58,494 bases of DNA from Dehalococcoidia bacterium (GCA_035310145.1 DATGEL010000066.1:1-58494), one strand, 5' to 3'. Numbered from the stretch's first letter, positions 8,542 through 16,741 are shown. Translations and numbers: made by a program. The notes: generated by a model not told the origin, from the letters alone.

Positions 8542-9875
8542 AGGTGTTTGACGGTTGGCCGGAGCTGAGGCGCCGGGGCGTCCTGGCCAGTCCGTTGCTC
8601 TGGCTGTTCGCCGTGCTCGCCGTGGTCTCGCTATACGACGTCTACCGCTACCCGGCCAGGATCAACGCCGCCGCCACTTCGCCGACCTACGCCAACACCC
8701 CACTCTGGGTGTCGCTCGGCAAGTATGCGGCGATCCTCCTGCTGACCGGCGCCCTCGCCTATACTGTCCGCTCGCAAGTGCGGGGCCGGCTGCTGCGCTG
8801 CACCGAGCAGCGTGTCTGGCTGGCGTTGGCCGTGTGGTGCACGCTGGCCGGCGCCGGACACGCCCTCGTTGCACAGTCCACGGAGGTTCTGCGCCCGCTG
8901 GGCGCGATCCTCGGCGTGGCGCCGCTGCTCTGGCTACTGCCGGCCGCGTTCGCCGCTAGCCATCGCCTGTGGGCGGACTACAAGCGCGCGGTCGTGATGC
9001 TGGCATTTGGCCTGCTGCTCCTGCACGCGGTCGCGGACGTGGTGGAGATCGCGCTCTGGTTTGCGACCGGGCGGCTGCCGGCTCTCGGCTACTCGGGGGC
9101 GCTGGTGCGTTTCGGCGGCATCTGGGACGATCCCAACTCGGCCGGCGCCTATGCGGCCCTCTGTCTGATCGTCCTGGCCGGCCGCGAGCGGGATCTCCCC
9201 CGGAGTTACCCGCTTCTGCTCGCGGGCAGCGGGCTCTTCGTGCTGGCGGTCTCGTGGTCCTTCTCGGGCGCGCTCATGCTGGTCACCGGTCTGTTCGTGC
9301 TCGGCCTCTTGCAGTCGACCAGGCGCGTGCGCTTCCTGCTCATTTCCGCCTGCGTGGCGCTGTCGCTGATCGCGCTGGCGCCATTCGTGGCCCGTGACTA
9401 CGGCCGCGTGCCGGTAATCGGCAACGTGCTCCAGCAGAAGGTCGAAGGCAGCGTCGGCAGCCGGCAGAGCGCCCTCACACACGGCGTCTACCTGGCCGAT
9501 CTGCCGCGCGACCCCCTCTCCTGGCTCGTGGGTCGGGCGCATCCGCGGCAAAACGAGGCCGCGGTCGTCTGGTGGATCGATTCAGTCGGGCTGGTGGGCG
9601 CGCTGCTCCTTGCCTGGTGGCTCTACCTTATGTTGCGCGGCGCTGCGCGCACGAGGCAGCGCGATGCTGCGTTGACACTGAGTGCCGCCATCTTCGTCGG
9701 CTCGCTCTTCGTGCCCTATCTCACCACGCTGCCCATCGGCACGTATTACGTCGTCGGACTCGGCGCGCTGGTAGCCATGCGCGTCGACACAGCTGCGGCC
9801 GATCGCCGGCACGAGCGGTCGCCCGCGGCGGCGCAGTCTGCCGAATCGGCGGGCCTGGCGGCGGGACCGACGTAG
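8535..9875 (+). CDS. O-antigen ligase/polymerase-like membrane protein
   Basis: A 446-residue protein with around 10-11 hydrophobic helices and a long polar loop between late helices (residues about 295-350: ARDYGRVPVIGN to GRAHPRQNE). This topology is typical of Wzy polymerases and WaaL-type O-antigen ligases. The motif RFGGIWDDPNSAGAYAALCL near residue 195 resembles the GxFxxPN.A entry seen in many O-antigen ligase-family proteins. The start at 8535 overlaps the preceding glycosyltransferase stop. It would polymerise or transfer glycan repeat units on the outer face of the cytoplasmic membrane. Polymerase versus ligase cannot be decided from sequence. Confidence 0.8.
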   Translation: MVKVFDGWPELRRRGVLASPLLWLFAVLAVVSLYDVYRYPARINAAATSPTYANTPLWVSLGKYAAILLLTGALAYTVRSQVRGRLLRCTEQRVWLALAVWCTLAGAGHALVAQSTEVLRPLGAILGVAPLLWLLPAAFAASHRLWADYKRAVVMLAFGLLLLHAVADVVEIALWFATGRLPALGYSGALVRFGGIWDDPNSAGAYAALCLIVLAGRERDLPRSYPLLLAGSGLFVLAVSWSFSGALMLVTGLFVLGLLQSTRRVRFLLISACVALSLIALAPFVARDYGRVPVIGNVLQQKVEGSVGSRQSALTHGVYLADLPRDPLSWLVGRAHPRQNEAAVVWWIDSVGLVGALLLAWWLYLMLRGAARTRQRDAALTLSAAIFVGSLFVPYLTTLPIGTYYVVGLGALVAMRVDTAAADRRHERSPAAAQSAESAGLAAGPT

Positions 9876-9944
9876 CACGGGCGCCGCGGCCGTCAGCGGT
9901 CAGTGCTTGGTCTACTGGCCCGGGTTCGCACCGATGGTGGCAGA

Positions 9945-11246
9945 TCAGGTTGAGCCGGTGAGCAATCGTTCGTAGACCCCTACCGTCTCAGCCACCGTTC
10001 GACGCCAACTAAACTGCGCGGCGCGTTGCCTGCTGCGCTGGCTGAGATCGCTGGCGAGGGCATCGTTTTCGAGCACGGCCCGCAGTGCGGCGACGAGCGC
10101 GGCCTCGTCGCGCGGGGCGACGCCCAGGGCCGCGTCGCCGGTCACCTCGGGTAACGCCGGCGCAGTGGAGCAAATGACCGGCGTGCCGCACTGCATTGCC
10201 TCCAACGGGGGCAAGCCGAAGCCTTCGCCGAGCGAGGGAAAGACGAAAGCCCGCGCTCCGCTGTACAGAGCGGCCAGGTCTGCGTCGGCTACCCGGCCGG
10301 TGAAGACGATCCGGGCCTCGCCTGCGCTGCTGGCCTGCACCTCGGCCAGGGGTCCTCGGTGGCGCTCCGTGTATTCGCCGGCAATGACGAGCGTGGCTGG
10401 CGGCGCGTCCCGTTCCGCCTGCAGCCTGCGGAAGCAGCGAACCAGGTGCGGCAGGTTTTTGCGCGAATCGATCGCGCCGAGGCTGAGCAGGTAGTGGCCG
10501 GCAGGAATGCCGTAGGTCCGGCGAACGTCGGCGATCCGCGCTGGATCTGCTACCGGCTGAAAGAGTGCCGCTGAGGCGGCGAGCGGGACCACATGCACGC
10601 GGGCCGGATCGATGCCGACCGCACTCACCAGGTCAGCCTTCGCCGCCGCGCTCGTGCAGATCGCGTGGCCCCGCGCCGGCACAAGCGAGCGGGCGGCCCT
10701 AGCGACGGCCCGCCGCCCGACCGCATCTGGAAAATGCTCAGGCATCGTGAGCGGCAGCAGGTCCCAGATGGTCAGAACCTGCGCGGCAGCCCCGCCGCCG
10801 CGCGTTTCGGGCAACGGCGAGAACAGCGAGTGGAAGATGTCGACCTCGGCCATCGCCGGCGCCGGCCGTCCTCGGCGGTTTACCAGCCGCTTCGGTCCGG
10901 CGGCGATGGCATGCCAGGCACGAGATTGGTCGCCGAACAGCGGCCGCAGCTGCCGGCCGGCGCCGAACAGCGCCCGCTCCAGCACGGCACTGAACTCGCC
11001 GGGCGGCTGGCCGATCGGCACAATGCGATCGGCTACCGCCGCATCGGCGGCCTGAGCGTAAAAGCGGAGGTTCAGCTCGGCCGTGCGGGACTCGCCGGCC
11101 AGCAGGCGGAAATCGAGCCGCGGCTCGTCCACGGCGTGGTGGAGAAACTCCTCGGTGGCGCGGTAGATGCCGCGACGGCCGCCTCGCACGCGCGCGGCAT
11201 ACCCCTGGTGCGACACGTCATAAAGAACGCGCAACCGTCGTGTCAT
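9945..11246 (-). CDS. glycosyltransferase family 4 (GT-B), mannosyltransferase-like
   Basis: A 433-residue GT4 enzyme pointing towards the first glycosyltransferase operon. The motifs are LLSLGAIDSRKNLPHLVRCF (donor-domain start, about residue 250), RIVFTGRVADADLAALYSGA, and the EX7E signature in FPSLGEGFGLPPLEAMQCG (about 350). The IWDLLPLTMPEHFP segment is typical of mannosyltransferases of the WbaZ/Mtf type. It is probably part of the same polysaccharide pathway as 7426-9875 although on the other strand. The gap to the ligase-like gene is only 69 bases, so the two transcripts converge there. Confidence 0.87.
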   Translation of the reverse strand: MTRRLRVLYDVSHQGYAARVRGGRRGIYRATEEFLHHAVDEPRLDFRLLAGESRTAELNLRFYAQAADAAVADRIVPIGQPPGEFSAVLERALFGAGRQLRPLFGDQSRAWHAIAAGPKRLVNRRGRPAPAMAEVDIFHSLFSPLPETRGGGAAAQVLTIWDLLPLTMPEHFPDAVGRRAVARAARSLVPARGHAICTSAAAKADLVSAVGIDPARVHVVPLAASAALFQPVADPARIADVRRTYGIPAGHYLLSLGAIDSRKNLPHLVRCFRRLQAERDAPPATLVIAGEYTERHRGPLAEVQASSAGEARIVFTGRVADADLAALYSGARAFVFPSLGEGFGLPPLEAMQCGTPVICSTAPALPEVTGDAALGVAPRDEAALVAALRAVLENDALASDLSQRSRQRAAQFSWRRTVAETVGVYERLLTGST

Positions 11247-11316
11247 TCACGCTCACCAGCCGTCACGCTCGACGAGACGCTGACTCAGGCGTCGTTGCCA
11301 GCCGTTCGGCAGCGGA

Positions 11317-11443
11317 GCGACCGCCGCGGATGGGGTGATTGGGCGCAGGCAACTCGGTGGTTCGACCGCTCCGTGAGGGGCGCCGCCGACACACGCGAGG
11401 ACCAGCCGTCCACTGGGGCGTCGCGACCGCCGCGGATGGGGTG
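11317..11443. repeat. 21-base direct repeat flanking the 3' side of tRNA-Sec
   Basis: The same 21 bases, GCGACCGCCGCGGATGGGG plus TG, occur at 11317-11337 and 11423-11443, 106 bases apart. The second copy touches the last two bases of the encoded CCA end of the tRNA. The sequence between them contains no gene that can be supported. It may be a local duplication or the scar of an element that inserted beside the tRNA. Confidence 0.6.
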
Positions 11444-11538
11444 GCGGGAGTGCATGGGAGTCGAACCCACCCAGGACGGCGCAACCGCCCCGCAACGGTT
11501 TTGAAGACCGCGACGCTCACCGGAGCGCCCCCACTCCC
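11442..11538 (-). tRNA. selC: tRNA-Sec (anticodon UCA)
   Basis: Read on the minus strand, this 97-base RNA folds as a selenocysteine tRNA. The acceptor GGGAGTG pairs with CACTCCC followed by an encoded GCCA end. The D-arm contains the CTCCGGTGAG core shared with E. coli selC. The anticodon arm is CGGT-CTTCAAA-ACCG with UCA at positions 34-36. A long variable arm follows (GCGGGGCGGTTGCGCCGTCC), then the T-arm GTGGG-TTCGACT-CCCAT. The 97-base length, extended variable arm and UCA anticodon are diagnostic. It reads in-frame UGA as selenocysteine with SelB. None of selA, selB or selD is in this window. Confidence 0.93.
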
Positions 11539-11899
11539 AGAGATGGGCATCATGACCCGCCTGAGCGTAGCACAGCGCTCGCGGCGGCGGAATGCAACGA
11601 ATCTGTGGCGGATGGCGGCAGTGATCGGGCGCCGGCGCGGCATATCGGGTAGCTGCCGCGTCAGCGGACCGACCTCGGCGCGGAGTTGGGGCGCAGCGGT
11701 TCGCTGCCCCGGCGCGAACTGCTCATCAGGGCGGCCCTGCGGCCGGGCGGGCCAGGGAGAAAGCGGTCGAGCTCGGGGTCATCGAGCATGACATCCGAGC
11801 GATCTACCCGCGCGTTGATCGCCCTCGTGCCCATGGCGGTGCCTTCGGTTGGCCGGCGAGCACCGGCCATTTCATTGACATCCTCTAAAGCAGGTATAG
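11539..11899. other. 361 bases without a supported gene
   Basis: Between tRNA-Sec and the thioredoxin terminator no protein is recognised. A minus-strand frame starting at 11834 (MGTRAINARVDRSDVMLDDP...) has a weak GAAGG site and 57 codons. It has no recognisable homology and lies where a tRNA promoter would be expected, so it is not called. The selC promoter should lie just right of 11538. Confidence 0.4.
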
Positions 11900-11937
11900 A
11901 AACGAGCCGCAGCGCCGATCGGCGCTGCGGCTCGTTT
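11900..11937 (-). terminator. 38-base perfect palindrome, terminator of the thioredoxin gene
   Basis: A perfectly self-complementary stretch: a 17-base arm (AAACGAGCCGCAGCGCC), a GATC centre and the exact reverse complement. It begins 17 bases after the thioredoxin stop. On the minus strand the hairpin is followed by TTTCTAT, which fits an intrinsic terminator. Because the arms are symmetrical it could also stop transcription coming from the other side. Confidence 0.75.
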
Positions 11938-11954
11938 GCCGGTGAAGGAGCCGC

Positions 11955-12296
11955 CTAGGCCAGCGCGGCCTCGATGCGCTCCTTGATCTGCGCCTTCGGG
12001 CGGAAGCCTACGATCTGATCGACGCGCTGGCCGCCCTTGAACAGCATCAGCGTCGGAATGCTGCGGATGCCGTAGGTCGTGGCCACCTGCGGATTCTCGT
12101 CCGTGTTCAGCTTGCGAAACTCGACCTGGCCCTCGTACTCGCCGGCCAGTTCCTTCACGATCGGCGCCACCATGCGGCAGGGCCCGCACCACGGCGCCCA
12201 GAAGTCCACGAGCACCGGCTTGCCGGACTGAAGGACGTCCGCCTGGAAGCTGCCGTCGGTCACTTCCTCCACGTCCTTCACTTCATTGGTTGCCAT
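11955..12296 (-). CDS. trxA: thioredoxin
   Basis: A 113-residue classical thioredoxin: [13 protein letters not shown] places the redox pair at Cys37 and Cys40. The cis-proline loop [13 protein letters not shown] and a C-terminal helix complete the fold. It reduces protein disulfides in the cytoplasm at the expense of thioredoxin reductase, which is not in this window. The ATG at 12296 was chosen over an upstream frame start because GAGAGGAAT precedes it and the promoter lies at 12360-12389. A CsoR-type operator fills the spacer of that promoter, so expression probably responds to the divergently encoded CsoR regulator. Confidence 0.95.
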   Translation of the reverse strand: MATNEVKDVEEVTDGSFQADVLQSGKPVLVDFWAPWCGPCRMVAPIVKELAGEYEGQVEFRKLNTDENPQVATTYGIRSIPTLMLFKGGQRVDQIVGFRPKAQIKERIEAALA

Positions 12297-12340
12297 TCCA
12301 CTGATTCCTCTCTCCGGCGAAGACCGGATCACGGGGCATC

Positions 12341-12389
12341 TTGCCCCCGCTTCAGCATGATGATAGGATACCCCCAGGGGGTATGTCAA
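12341..12389. promoter_or_regulatory. divergent trxA/csoR promoter with a CsoR-type operator
   Basis: On the minus strand TTGACA (12384-12389) and TATCAT (12360-12365) are 18 bases apart and form a strong sigma-70-type promoter for thioredoxin. The spacer is the 17-base palindrome ATACCCCCAGGGGGTAT (12368-12384), the GC-tract architecture bound by CsoR-family repressors. On the plus strand TTGCCC (12341-12346) and TAGGAT (12364-12369), spacing 17, are a plausible csoR promoter whose -10 also touches the palindrome. One bound repressor tetramer could silence both genes. The sequence elements are seen; the binding is inference. Confidence 0.78.
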
Positions 12390-12423
12390 GACCCGTCGCA
12401 CCAGATTATGGAGTGCCGCATCG

Positions 12424-12732
12424 ATGACCGCGCAGCATGCCGAAACCCTTACGGCGATTCAGACACGGCTGCGGCGCGTGGAGGGCCAGGTGCGCGGCAT
12501 TCTGCGCATGCTGGACGAGGGCCGCGAGTGCGAAGACGTGCTGACGCAGCTCACCGCCGTGCGCGCCGGACTGGACCAGGCGACCCTGGCGTTGCTCGAT
12601 CGCCACGTCGAGTACTGCGTGCTCAGCGGCGACGCCGCCGAGCCGGAGCGGCTGAAGCAGATCCAGCGCGCCATGCGCCTGATCGCCCGCTACGACGCCT
12701 CACCGCTGCCCGCCGCGCGCGATGAGGCCTGA
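12424..12732 (+). CDS. csoR: CsoR-type metal-sensing transcriptional repressor
   Basis: A 102-residue DUF156/CsoR-family all-helical repressor. The Cu(I) ligands fall exactly at the CsoR reference positions: Cys36 (GRECEDVL), His61 and Cys65 (RHVEYC). This C-H-C set marks a copper sensor. It differs from the persulfide sensor CstR, which lacks the histidine, and from FrmR/RcnR, which have other N-terminal ligands. The protein should bind the palindrome at 12368-12384 in the apo form and release it with Cu(I). No copper ATPase is adjacent; the only obvious partner is thioredoxin. The 3' end overlaps the convergent plsX by 43 bases. Confidence 0.92.
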   Translation: MTAQHAETLTAIQTRLRRVEGQVRGILRMLDEGRECEDVLTQLTAVRAGLDQATLALLDRHVEYCVLSGDAAEPERLKQIQRAMRLIARYDASPLPAARDEA

Positions 12733-13709
12733 GCCGGCGCCGGCCAGTCCAGCGCCGCTGCCTCCTGCGCGGCGCGCACCGCCGAACGTATCGCCCGCGC
12801 GTTGCTGCGACCGTGGCTGATCAGGACGGCGCCGTTCAACCCCAGCAGCGGTGCGCCGCCGTACTCGGCGTAGTCGATGCGTCCGCGCAGTGCGAGCAAG
12901 GCGGGACGCAGCGCCAGCGCCGCGAGCTTGTAGCGCAGGCGCGAGGTGAGGGCGCCGCGCAGCTCGCGCATGATGAACTCGGCCACGCCCTCGGCGGTCT
13001 TGATGGCTACATTCCCCGTGAAGCCGTCGGTGACGACGACATCGGCCAACCCGCGCGTGAGGTCTTTGCCCTCAATGTTGCCGATGAAGTTGAGGCCGGG
13101 GCAGGCCGCGAGACGCTCGTGCACCTCTCGCGCGAACTCGCTGCCCTTGCCCGGCTCTTCGCCGATGTTGAGCAGGCCAACCCGAGGCCGGCCGACGCGC
13201 AGCACCCGTTCCGCGTAGCCGCGGCCCAGCTCCGCGAACTGCACCAGGTACGACGGCCTGGCGTCGGCGTTGGCGCCCACGTCGAGCAGCAGGAAGCGGC
13301 CGCGTTCGCTGGGGAAGACGGTGCCGAGCGCAGGCCGCTCGATGCCGGGCTGCCGCCCCAGCAGCATCGTGGCGACGGCCATCGTCGCACCGGAGTTGCC
13401 GGCGGAAACGAAGGCGCCGGCGCGGCCGTCTTTGACGAGGCCGACGCCGACCGCCAGCGAGGTGTCGCGACGGTGGCGCAGGCCGGCGGTCGCATGCTCG
13501 TCCATCGCCACCGCGGCGGGCGCGTGCTCGATCTTCAGGGCCGGCGGCGCGGCGCCGTGCCGGCCCAGCTCGCGGCGGATCACCGCCTCGTCGCCCACCA
13601 GCGTGACGGCGATGCCGAGTTCCCGCGCCGCCGCGACGCTGCCCTCGATCACGGCCGCGGGCGCATGATCGCCACCCATGGCATCGACCGCGACGCGGCG
13701 TTGGTTCAT
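12690..13709 (-). CDS. plsX: phosphate acyltransferase PlsX
   Basis: A 339-residue PlsX. It opens with VAVDAMGGDHAP and contains the family segments GAFVSAGNSGATMAVATMLLG, LLDVGANADA, VGLLNIGEEPGKG, NFIGNIEGKDL and VVTDGFTGNVAIKTAEG. It makes acyl-phosphate from acyl-ACP for PlsY in membrane phospholipid synthesis. The usual plsX partners rpmF, fabH and fabD are not adjacent. The ATG at 13709 lacks a strong ribosome site. The last 14 codons run into the csoR gene on the opposite strand; the final 20 residues ([15 protein letters not shown]) look like a poorly conserved extension. Confidence 0.95.
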   Translation of the reverse strand: MNQRRVAVDAMGGDHAPAAVIEGSVAAARELGIAVTLVGDEAVIRRELGRHGAAPPALKIEHAPAAVAMDEHATAGLRHRRDTSLAVGVGLVKDGRAGAFVSAGNSGATMAVATMLLGRQPGIERPALGTVFPSERGRFLLLDVGANADARPSYLVQFAELGRGYAERVLRVGRPRVGLLNIGEEPGKGSEFAREVHERLAACPGLNFIGNIEGKDLTRGLADVVVTDGFTGNVAIKTAEGVAEFIMRELRGALTSRLRYKLAALALRPALLALRGRIDYAEYGGAPLLGLNGAVLISHGRSNARAIRSAVRAAQEAAALDWPAPAQASSRAAGSGEAS

Positions 13710-13803
13710 GCTGCTAAGTCTATACCGCCGGCCGCGGCGTGATCACGAGCCGGAAACGCGCGACTCAGCCGCGGCCGGCACGGCAGTTCACCATGCTTTA
13801 TTG

Positions 13804-14619
13804 TCACACGCCGTCACACGCCGCAACGGCGATCATCCGCCCGCTGTACTGGTCGAACCCGTCCAGCTCGTAGCTGCCGTACAGCGCATCCAGGCGCAGA
13901 GCGGCGGCGACAATCAGCAGGCGCAGTTCGGCGGGAAAGACGAAGCGCAGGCGGTACTCCGCCACCACGCGCTTCACGCTGCCATCGGCCGCGATCTCCT
14001 CGTAGATGTCGGTCACATCGCGAGTCTGGGCGGCGGCGTCGGCGCGGAAGGTGGTGAAGCGGCTCACGCGGCCGCCCGGCCCCGCCTCGCTCCAATCCAG
14101 CACCAGCGGCCGTGCGCCCGGCGCCCAGTCGCCCCAATCGCCGGCGGGCCCGGGCAGATCCAGCACGAGCCGGCCGGCGGGATGCAGCAGTCGGCGGCAG
14201 GCACGCAGGGTCTCGAGCTGGGCCTCGGCGTTCGGCAGATGCAGGAAGCTGTCGCAGGCGCAGAGGATCAACCCGAAGCCGCCGCGTAAGGGCAGCGCCC
14301 GCAGATCGCCACGCACGAGATCGACACGGTCTGCCTGTCGCCGGCGCAGCGCCCGGACGGCCAGCGCCAGCATCGCGGCGGAACGGTCGATGCCGACTAT
14401 CCGCCGTTGGCCGTGGGCAAGGGCCATCGCCACGCGGCCGGTGCCTACGCCGAGATCGAGCACCGGCGCGTCCAGCCGCCGCGCGAACGCTTCATAGAGG
14501 GGAACGTCCTCTTCGAAGCCGGCGAGCGTACGGTCGTAGAACGGCGCAATCGCGCGGTACGGGTCGGGATGCTCGTCCCGCCTCGGTGCCGGACGGTCGC
14601 GGTCGCCTGTCGGCATCAT
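13804..14619 (-). CDS. class I SAM-dependent methyltransferase
   Basis: A 271-residue Rossmann methyltransferase. Motif I is PVLDLGVGTGRVAMALA (about residues 52-68), the acidic residue after beta-2 is IVGIDRSAAML, and motif II/III are DLVRGDLRALPL and FGLILCACDSFLHL. PAGRLVLDLPGPAGDW follows. The C-terminal half has two-strand segments (RDVTDIYEEIAADG, VVAEYRLRFVFP) typical of small-molecule methyltransferases. The substrate is unknown. The ATG overlaps the stop of the lipoprotein hydrolase by four bases, so the two are translationally coupled. Confidence 0.87.
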   Translation of the reverse strand: MMPTGDRDRPAPRRDEHPDPYRAIAPFYDRTLAGFEEDVPLYEAFARRLDAPVLDLGVGTGRVAMALAHGQRRIVGIDRSAAMLALAVRALRRRQADRVDLVRGDLRALPLRGGFGLILCACDSFLHLPNAEAQLETLRACRRLLHPAGRLVLDLPGPAGDWGDWAPGARPLVLDWSEAGPGGRVSRFTTFRADAAAQTRDVTDIYEEIAADGSVKRVVAEYRLRFVFPAELRLLIVAAALRLDALYGSYELDGFDQYSGRMIAVAACDGV

Positions 14620-15980
14620 TCCCCGCCCGGATCGCCGGGAAGCAGCGGATCGGTGAAGTTCAGGCCCGCGTTGCGCAGATCGGGATTGCTCAGGTCGTCG
14701 CCCGCGGGCTTGACGCCGTGCTCCACCCAGTTCACCAGGTCGCCGAAGCCGCGTTCCAGCTCGTTGCTGCTGAACTGGCAGTGGTCTGGGCGGCGTACCG
14801 CGCGCTGCACGAGCAGGTTGCCGGCGCCGGCCGTATCGACGATGCGGCGGTAGTCCTGCTCCAGGCTGATCGGCACAAAGTGGTCGCCGGTGGTGTGCAG
14901 CGTCAGCAGCGGCGCCTTGAGCTTGCCGGTGCGCGGGGCGAAGTCCGGGTGGGCGGCGGCGTTGCGCACACTCGGATCGGCGGGCAGGCGCGGGATCAGC
15001 GCATTGAGCCGGGCGACGTCGATGCCGGATGCGGAATCGGCGGTGTACTGGACGCCGACGTTGGTCGCGGCCCGCGCGGCGAGGCTGAGGTGCTGCGGGT
15101 CTTCGCTGGCCGTGACCTCGAAGTTGCCGGCGCGGCGGTCGAGGAAGCCCTCATGCCGCCAGGGGCGCGGGCCGCCGGTGAGGCTCTCGACCAGCGCCTC
15201 GAACTGCTGCCCTGCCTGCGTCGGCCGCGCCGCCGGACCGAGCGCCGGCAGCAGCCGAGAGCGCACGGTCCTCAGAAACGCCGCGCGATCCGTGATCGGC
15301 AGCGGCGTGTTGGTGACGTAGGCCGCGAGGGCGCTGTAGCTCACCAGATAGTCCAGCTCCTCGACGCCCGCGACGACGCCGCACTCGGAGAAGCCGCCCG
15401 CGAACAGCTCGGGTCTTTGCTCCATGGCCGAGACGACGACGTGCCCGCCCATCGACGTGCCGTCGATATACGTTCGTTGCGGCGCGCCGACCTGCTGGAT
15501 GAAGGCGTCGCGCAGCGCCAGCGTGTCGCGCAGCCCCTGCTCGGGATTGTAGCCGCTGGTGGCGTAGCTGCTGGCGGCCCAGGCGAAGCCGTGCGCAATG
15601 AAATAGTTGCGCAGCGGCGGCATCTGCACGAAGACGATTGGATCGTCGCCGGTGAAGCCGTGGGCGTAGAGCACTAGCTCGTCGTTCCAGTTCTGGGGCA
15701 CTTCGATCTCGTAGGCCGCGCCCGCGATCACACCGTAGAGCGCCCGGGCGCCGGGCAGCGCGTCGAAGCGTGCGTTGGTGATGACGTAGGTTCGGCCGTC
15801 CGGCGCAACCGAGGCGACGCTGTCTGCCGCTGTCGCGGTGACGAGCGATTGGCCGGCGGCCGTAGGCGTCGCGGTCACAGAAACGCTTGGCTTGTTCGAA
15901 TTAGTCCCGCCGCCGCAACCGGTCGCGAACAGTACGCTCGCGGCCAGCAACAGCCATACGCATCGCCCACCGATCGCCAT
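14616..15980 (-). CDS. lipoprotein with alpha/beta-hydrolase domain
   Basis: A 454-residue predicted lipoprotein. The signal sequence is hydrophobic and ends in the lipobox LFATGC (Cys22), followed by a Ser/Thr/Ala-rich linker to about residue 60. The hydrolase domain has VLYAHGFTGDDP near 105, a nucleophile elbow DGTSMGGH near 175 and a late TTGDHFVP with a histidine in PDHCQF. It should be anchored outside the cytoplasmic membrane and hydrolyse an ester or similar bond; the substrate is unknown. The start at 15980 was chosen because it puts the lipobox at the normal distance; a longer frame begins at 16058. Confidence 0.82.
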   Translation of the reverse strand: MAIGGRCVWLLLAASVLFATGCGGGTNSNKPSVSVTATPTAAGQSLVTATAADSVASVAPDGRTYVITNARFDALPGARALYGVIAGAAYEIEVPQNWNDELVLYAHGFTGDDPIVFVQMPPLRNYFIAHGFAWAASSYATSGYNPEQGLRDTLALRDAFIQQVGAPQRTYIDGTSMGGHVVVSAMEQRPELFAGGFSECGVVAGVEELDYLVSYSALAAYVTNTPLPITDRAAFLRTVRSRLLPALGPAARPTQAGQQFEALVESLTGGPRPWRHEGFLDRRAGNFEVTASEDPQHLSLAARAATNVGVQYTADSASGIDVARLNALIPRLPADPSVRNAAAHPDFAPRTGKLKAPLLTLHTTGDHFVPISLEQDYRRIVDTAGAGNLLVQRAVRRPDHCQFSSNELERGFGDLVNWVEHGVKPAGDDLSNPDLRNAGLNFTDPLLPGDPGGE

Positions 15981-16135
15981 CCCCGCCCCACCCCGCGACC
16001 TGCCGCAACCGCGACGCGCGCCCGCCAGCCACATTCTACCCGCTCGTGCGCCCAGCAATCGCGATTGACCGCTTCGCCGTGGCGCTCCTATGCTACGCTG
16101 GCGCGGCCGCCAACAGGGGGTCGCGGAGCGGTGGC

Positions 16136-16648
16136 GTGGACCTGAAGCAGTACATCCGCGACATCCCAGACTTCCCCCAGCCGGGCGTGCTCTTCCGCGA
16201 CATCACGCCGCTGCTGCGCGATCCGGCGGCCTTCAAAGAAGTACTCGATCGGTTCACCGAGCGATACCGCAGCGAGCCGGTTGAGGCGGTGGTGGGCATT
16301 GAGTCGCGCGGCTTCCTCTTCGGGGCGCCGCTGGCGGACCGGCTGAGCGTGCCCTTCGTGCCGGTACGCAAGCCGGGAAAGCTGCCGGCGCCGCGCATGA
16401 GCATCGAGTACACGCTGGAGTACGGCAGCAGCCAGTTGGACATCGCCCGCGATGCGCTGGCGGCGGGTCAGCGCGCGGTGATCGTGGACGACGTGCTGGC
16501 CACGGGCGGCACGGCCAACGCGGCCGCCAAACTGGTGGAGCTGATCGGCGGCCAGGTGCACGCCCTGCAGTTTCTGATCGAGCTCAGCTTTTTGGCCGGG
16601 CGCAGCAAGCTCGACGGCTACCGGGTCGAGGCGCTGCTGGAGTACTAG
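16136..16648 (+). CDS. apt: adenine phosphoribosyltransferase
   Basis: A 170-residue APT. DLKQYIRDIPDFPQPGVLFRDITPLL is the conserved N-terminus, and VGIESRGFLFG and the PRPP loop VIVDDVLATGGTA are the other hallmarks. It salvages adenine with PRPP to AMP in the cytoplasm. The GTG at 16136 was chosen because it starts right at the conserved N-terminus, gives the usual family length and has GGAG 7 bases upstream; no good ATG is near. It diverges from the lipoprotein hydrolase, with about 155 bases between them. Confidence 0.94.
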   Translation: MDLKQYIRDIPDFPQPGVLFRDITPLLRDPAAFKEVLDRFTERYRSEPVEAVVGIESRGFLFGAPLADRLSVPFVPVRKPGKLPAPRMSIEYTLEYGSSQLDIARDALAAGQRAVIVDDVLATGGTANAAAKLVELIGGQVHALQFLIELSFLAGRSKLDGYRVEALLEY

Positions 16649-16708
16649 GCGAGTCGCTCGCGAGCAACGGCGCATGCGCCGGGTTTCGTGCCGCCCCTTA
16701 TCTTTGGA

Positions 16709-16741
16709 GGGCGTAGGGCGTAGGGCGTTGGGCGTTGGGCG
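16709..16741 (+). repeat. GGGCGTW heptad tandem repeat, G-quadruplex-like
   Basis: Five consecutive GGG triplets separated by CGTA, CGTA, CGTT and CGTT form a 7-base tandem array of almost five units. The plus strand therefore carries a canonical G3-N4 quadruplex motif. It ends 20 bases before the start codon of the DUF2723 gene, within the likely 5' untranslated region. Confidence 0.8.
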
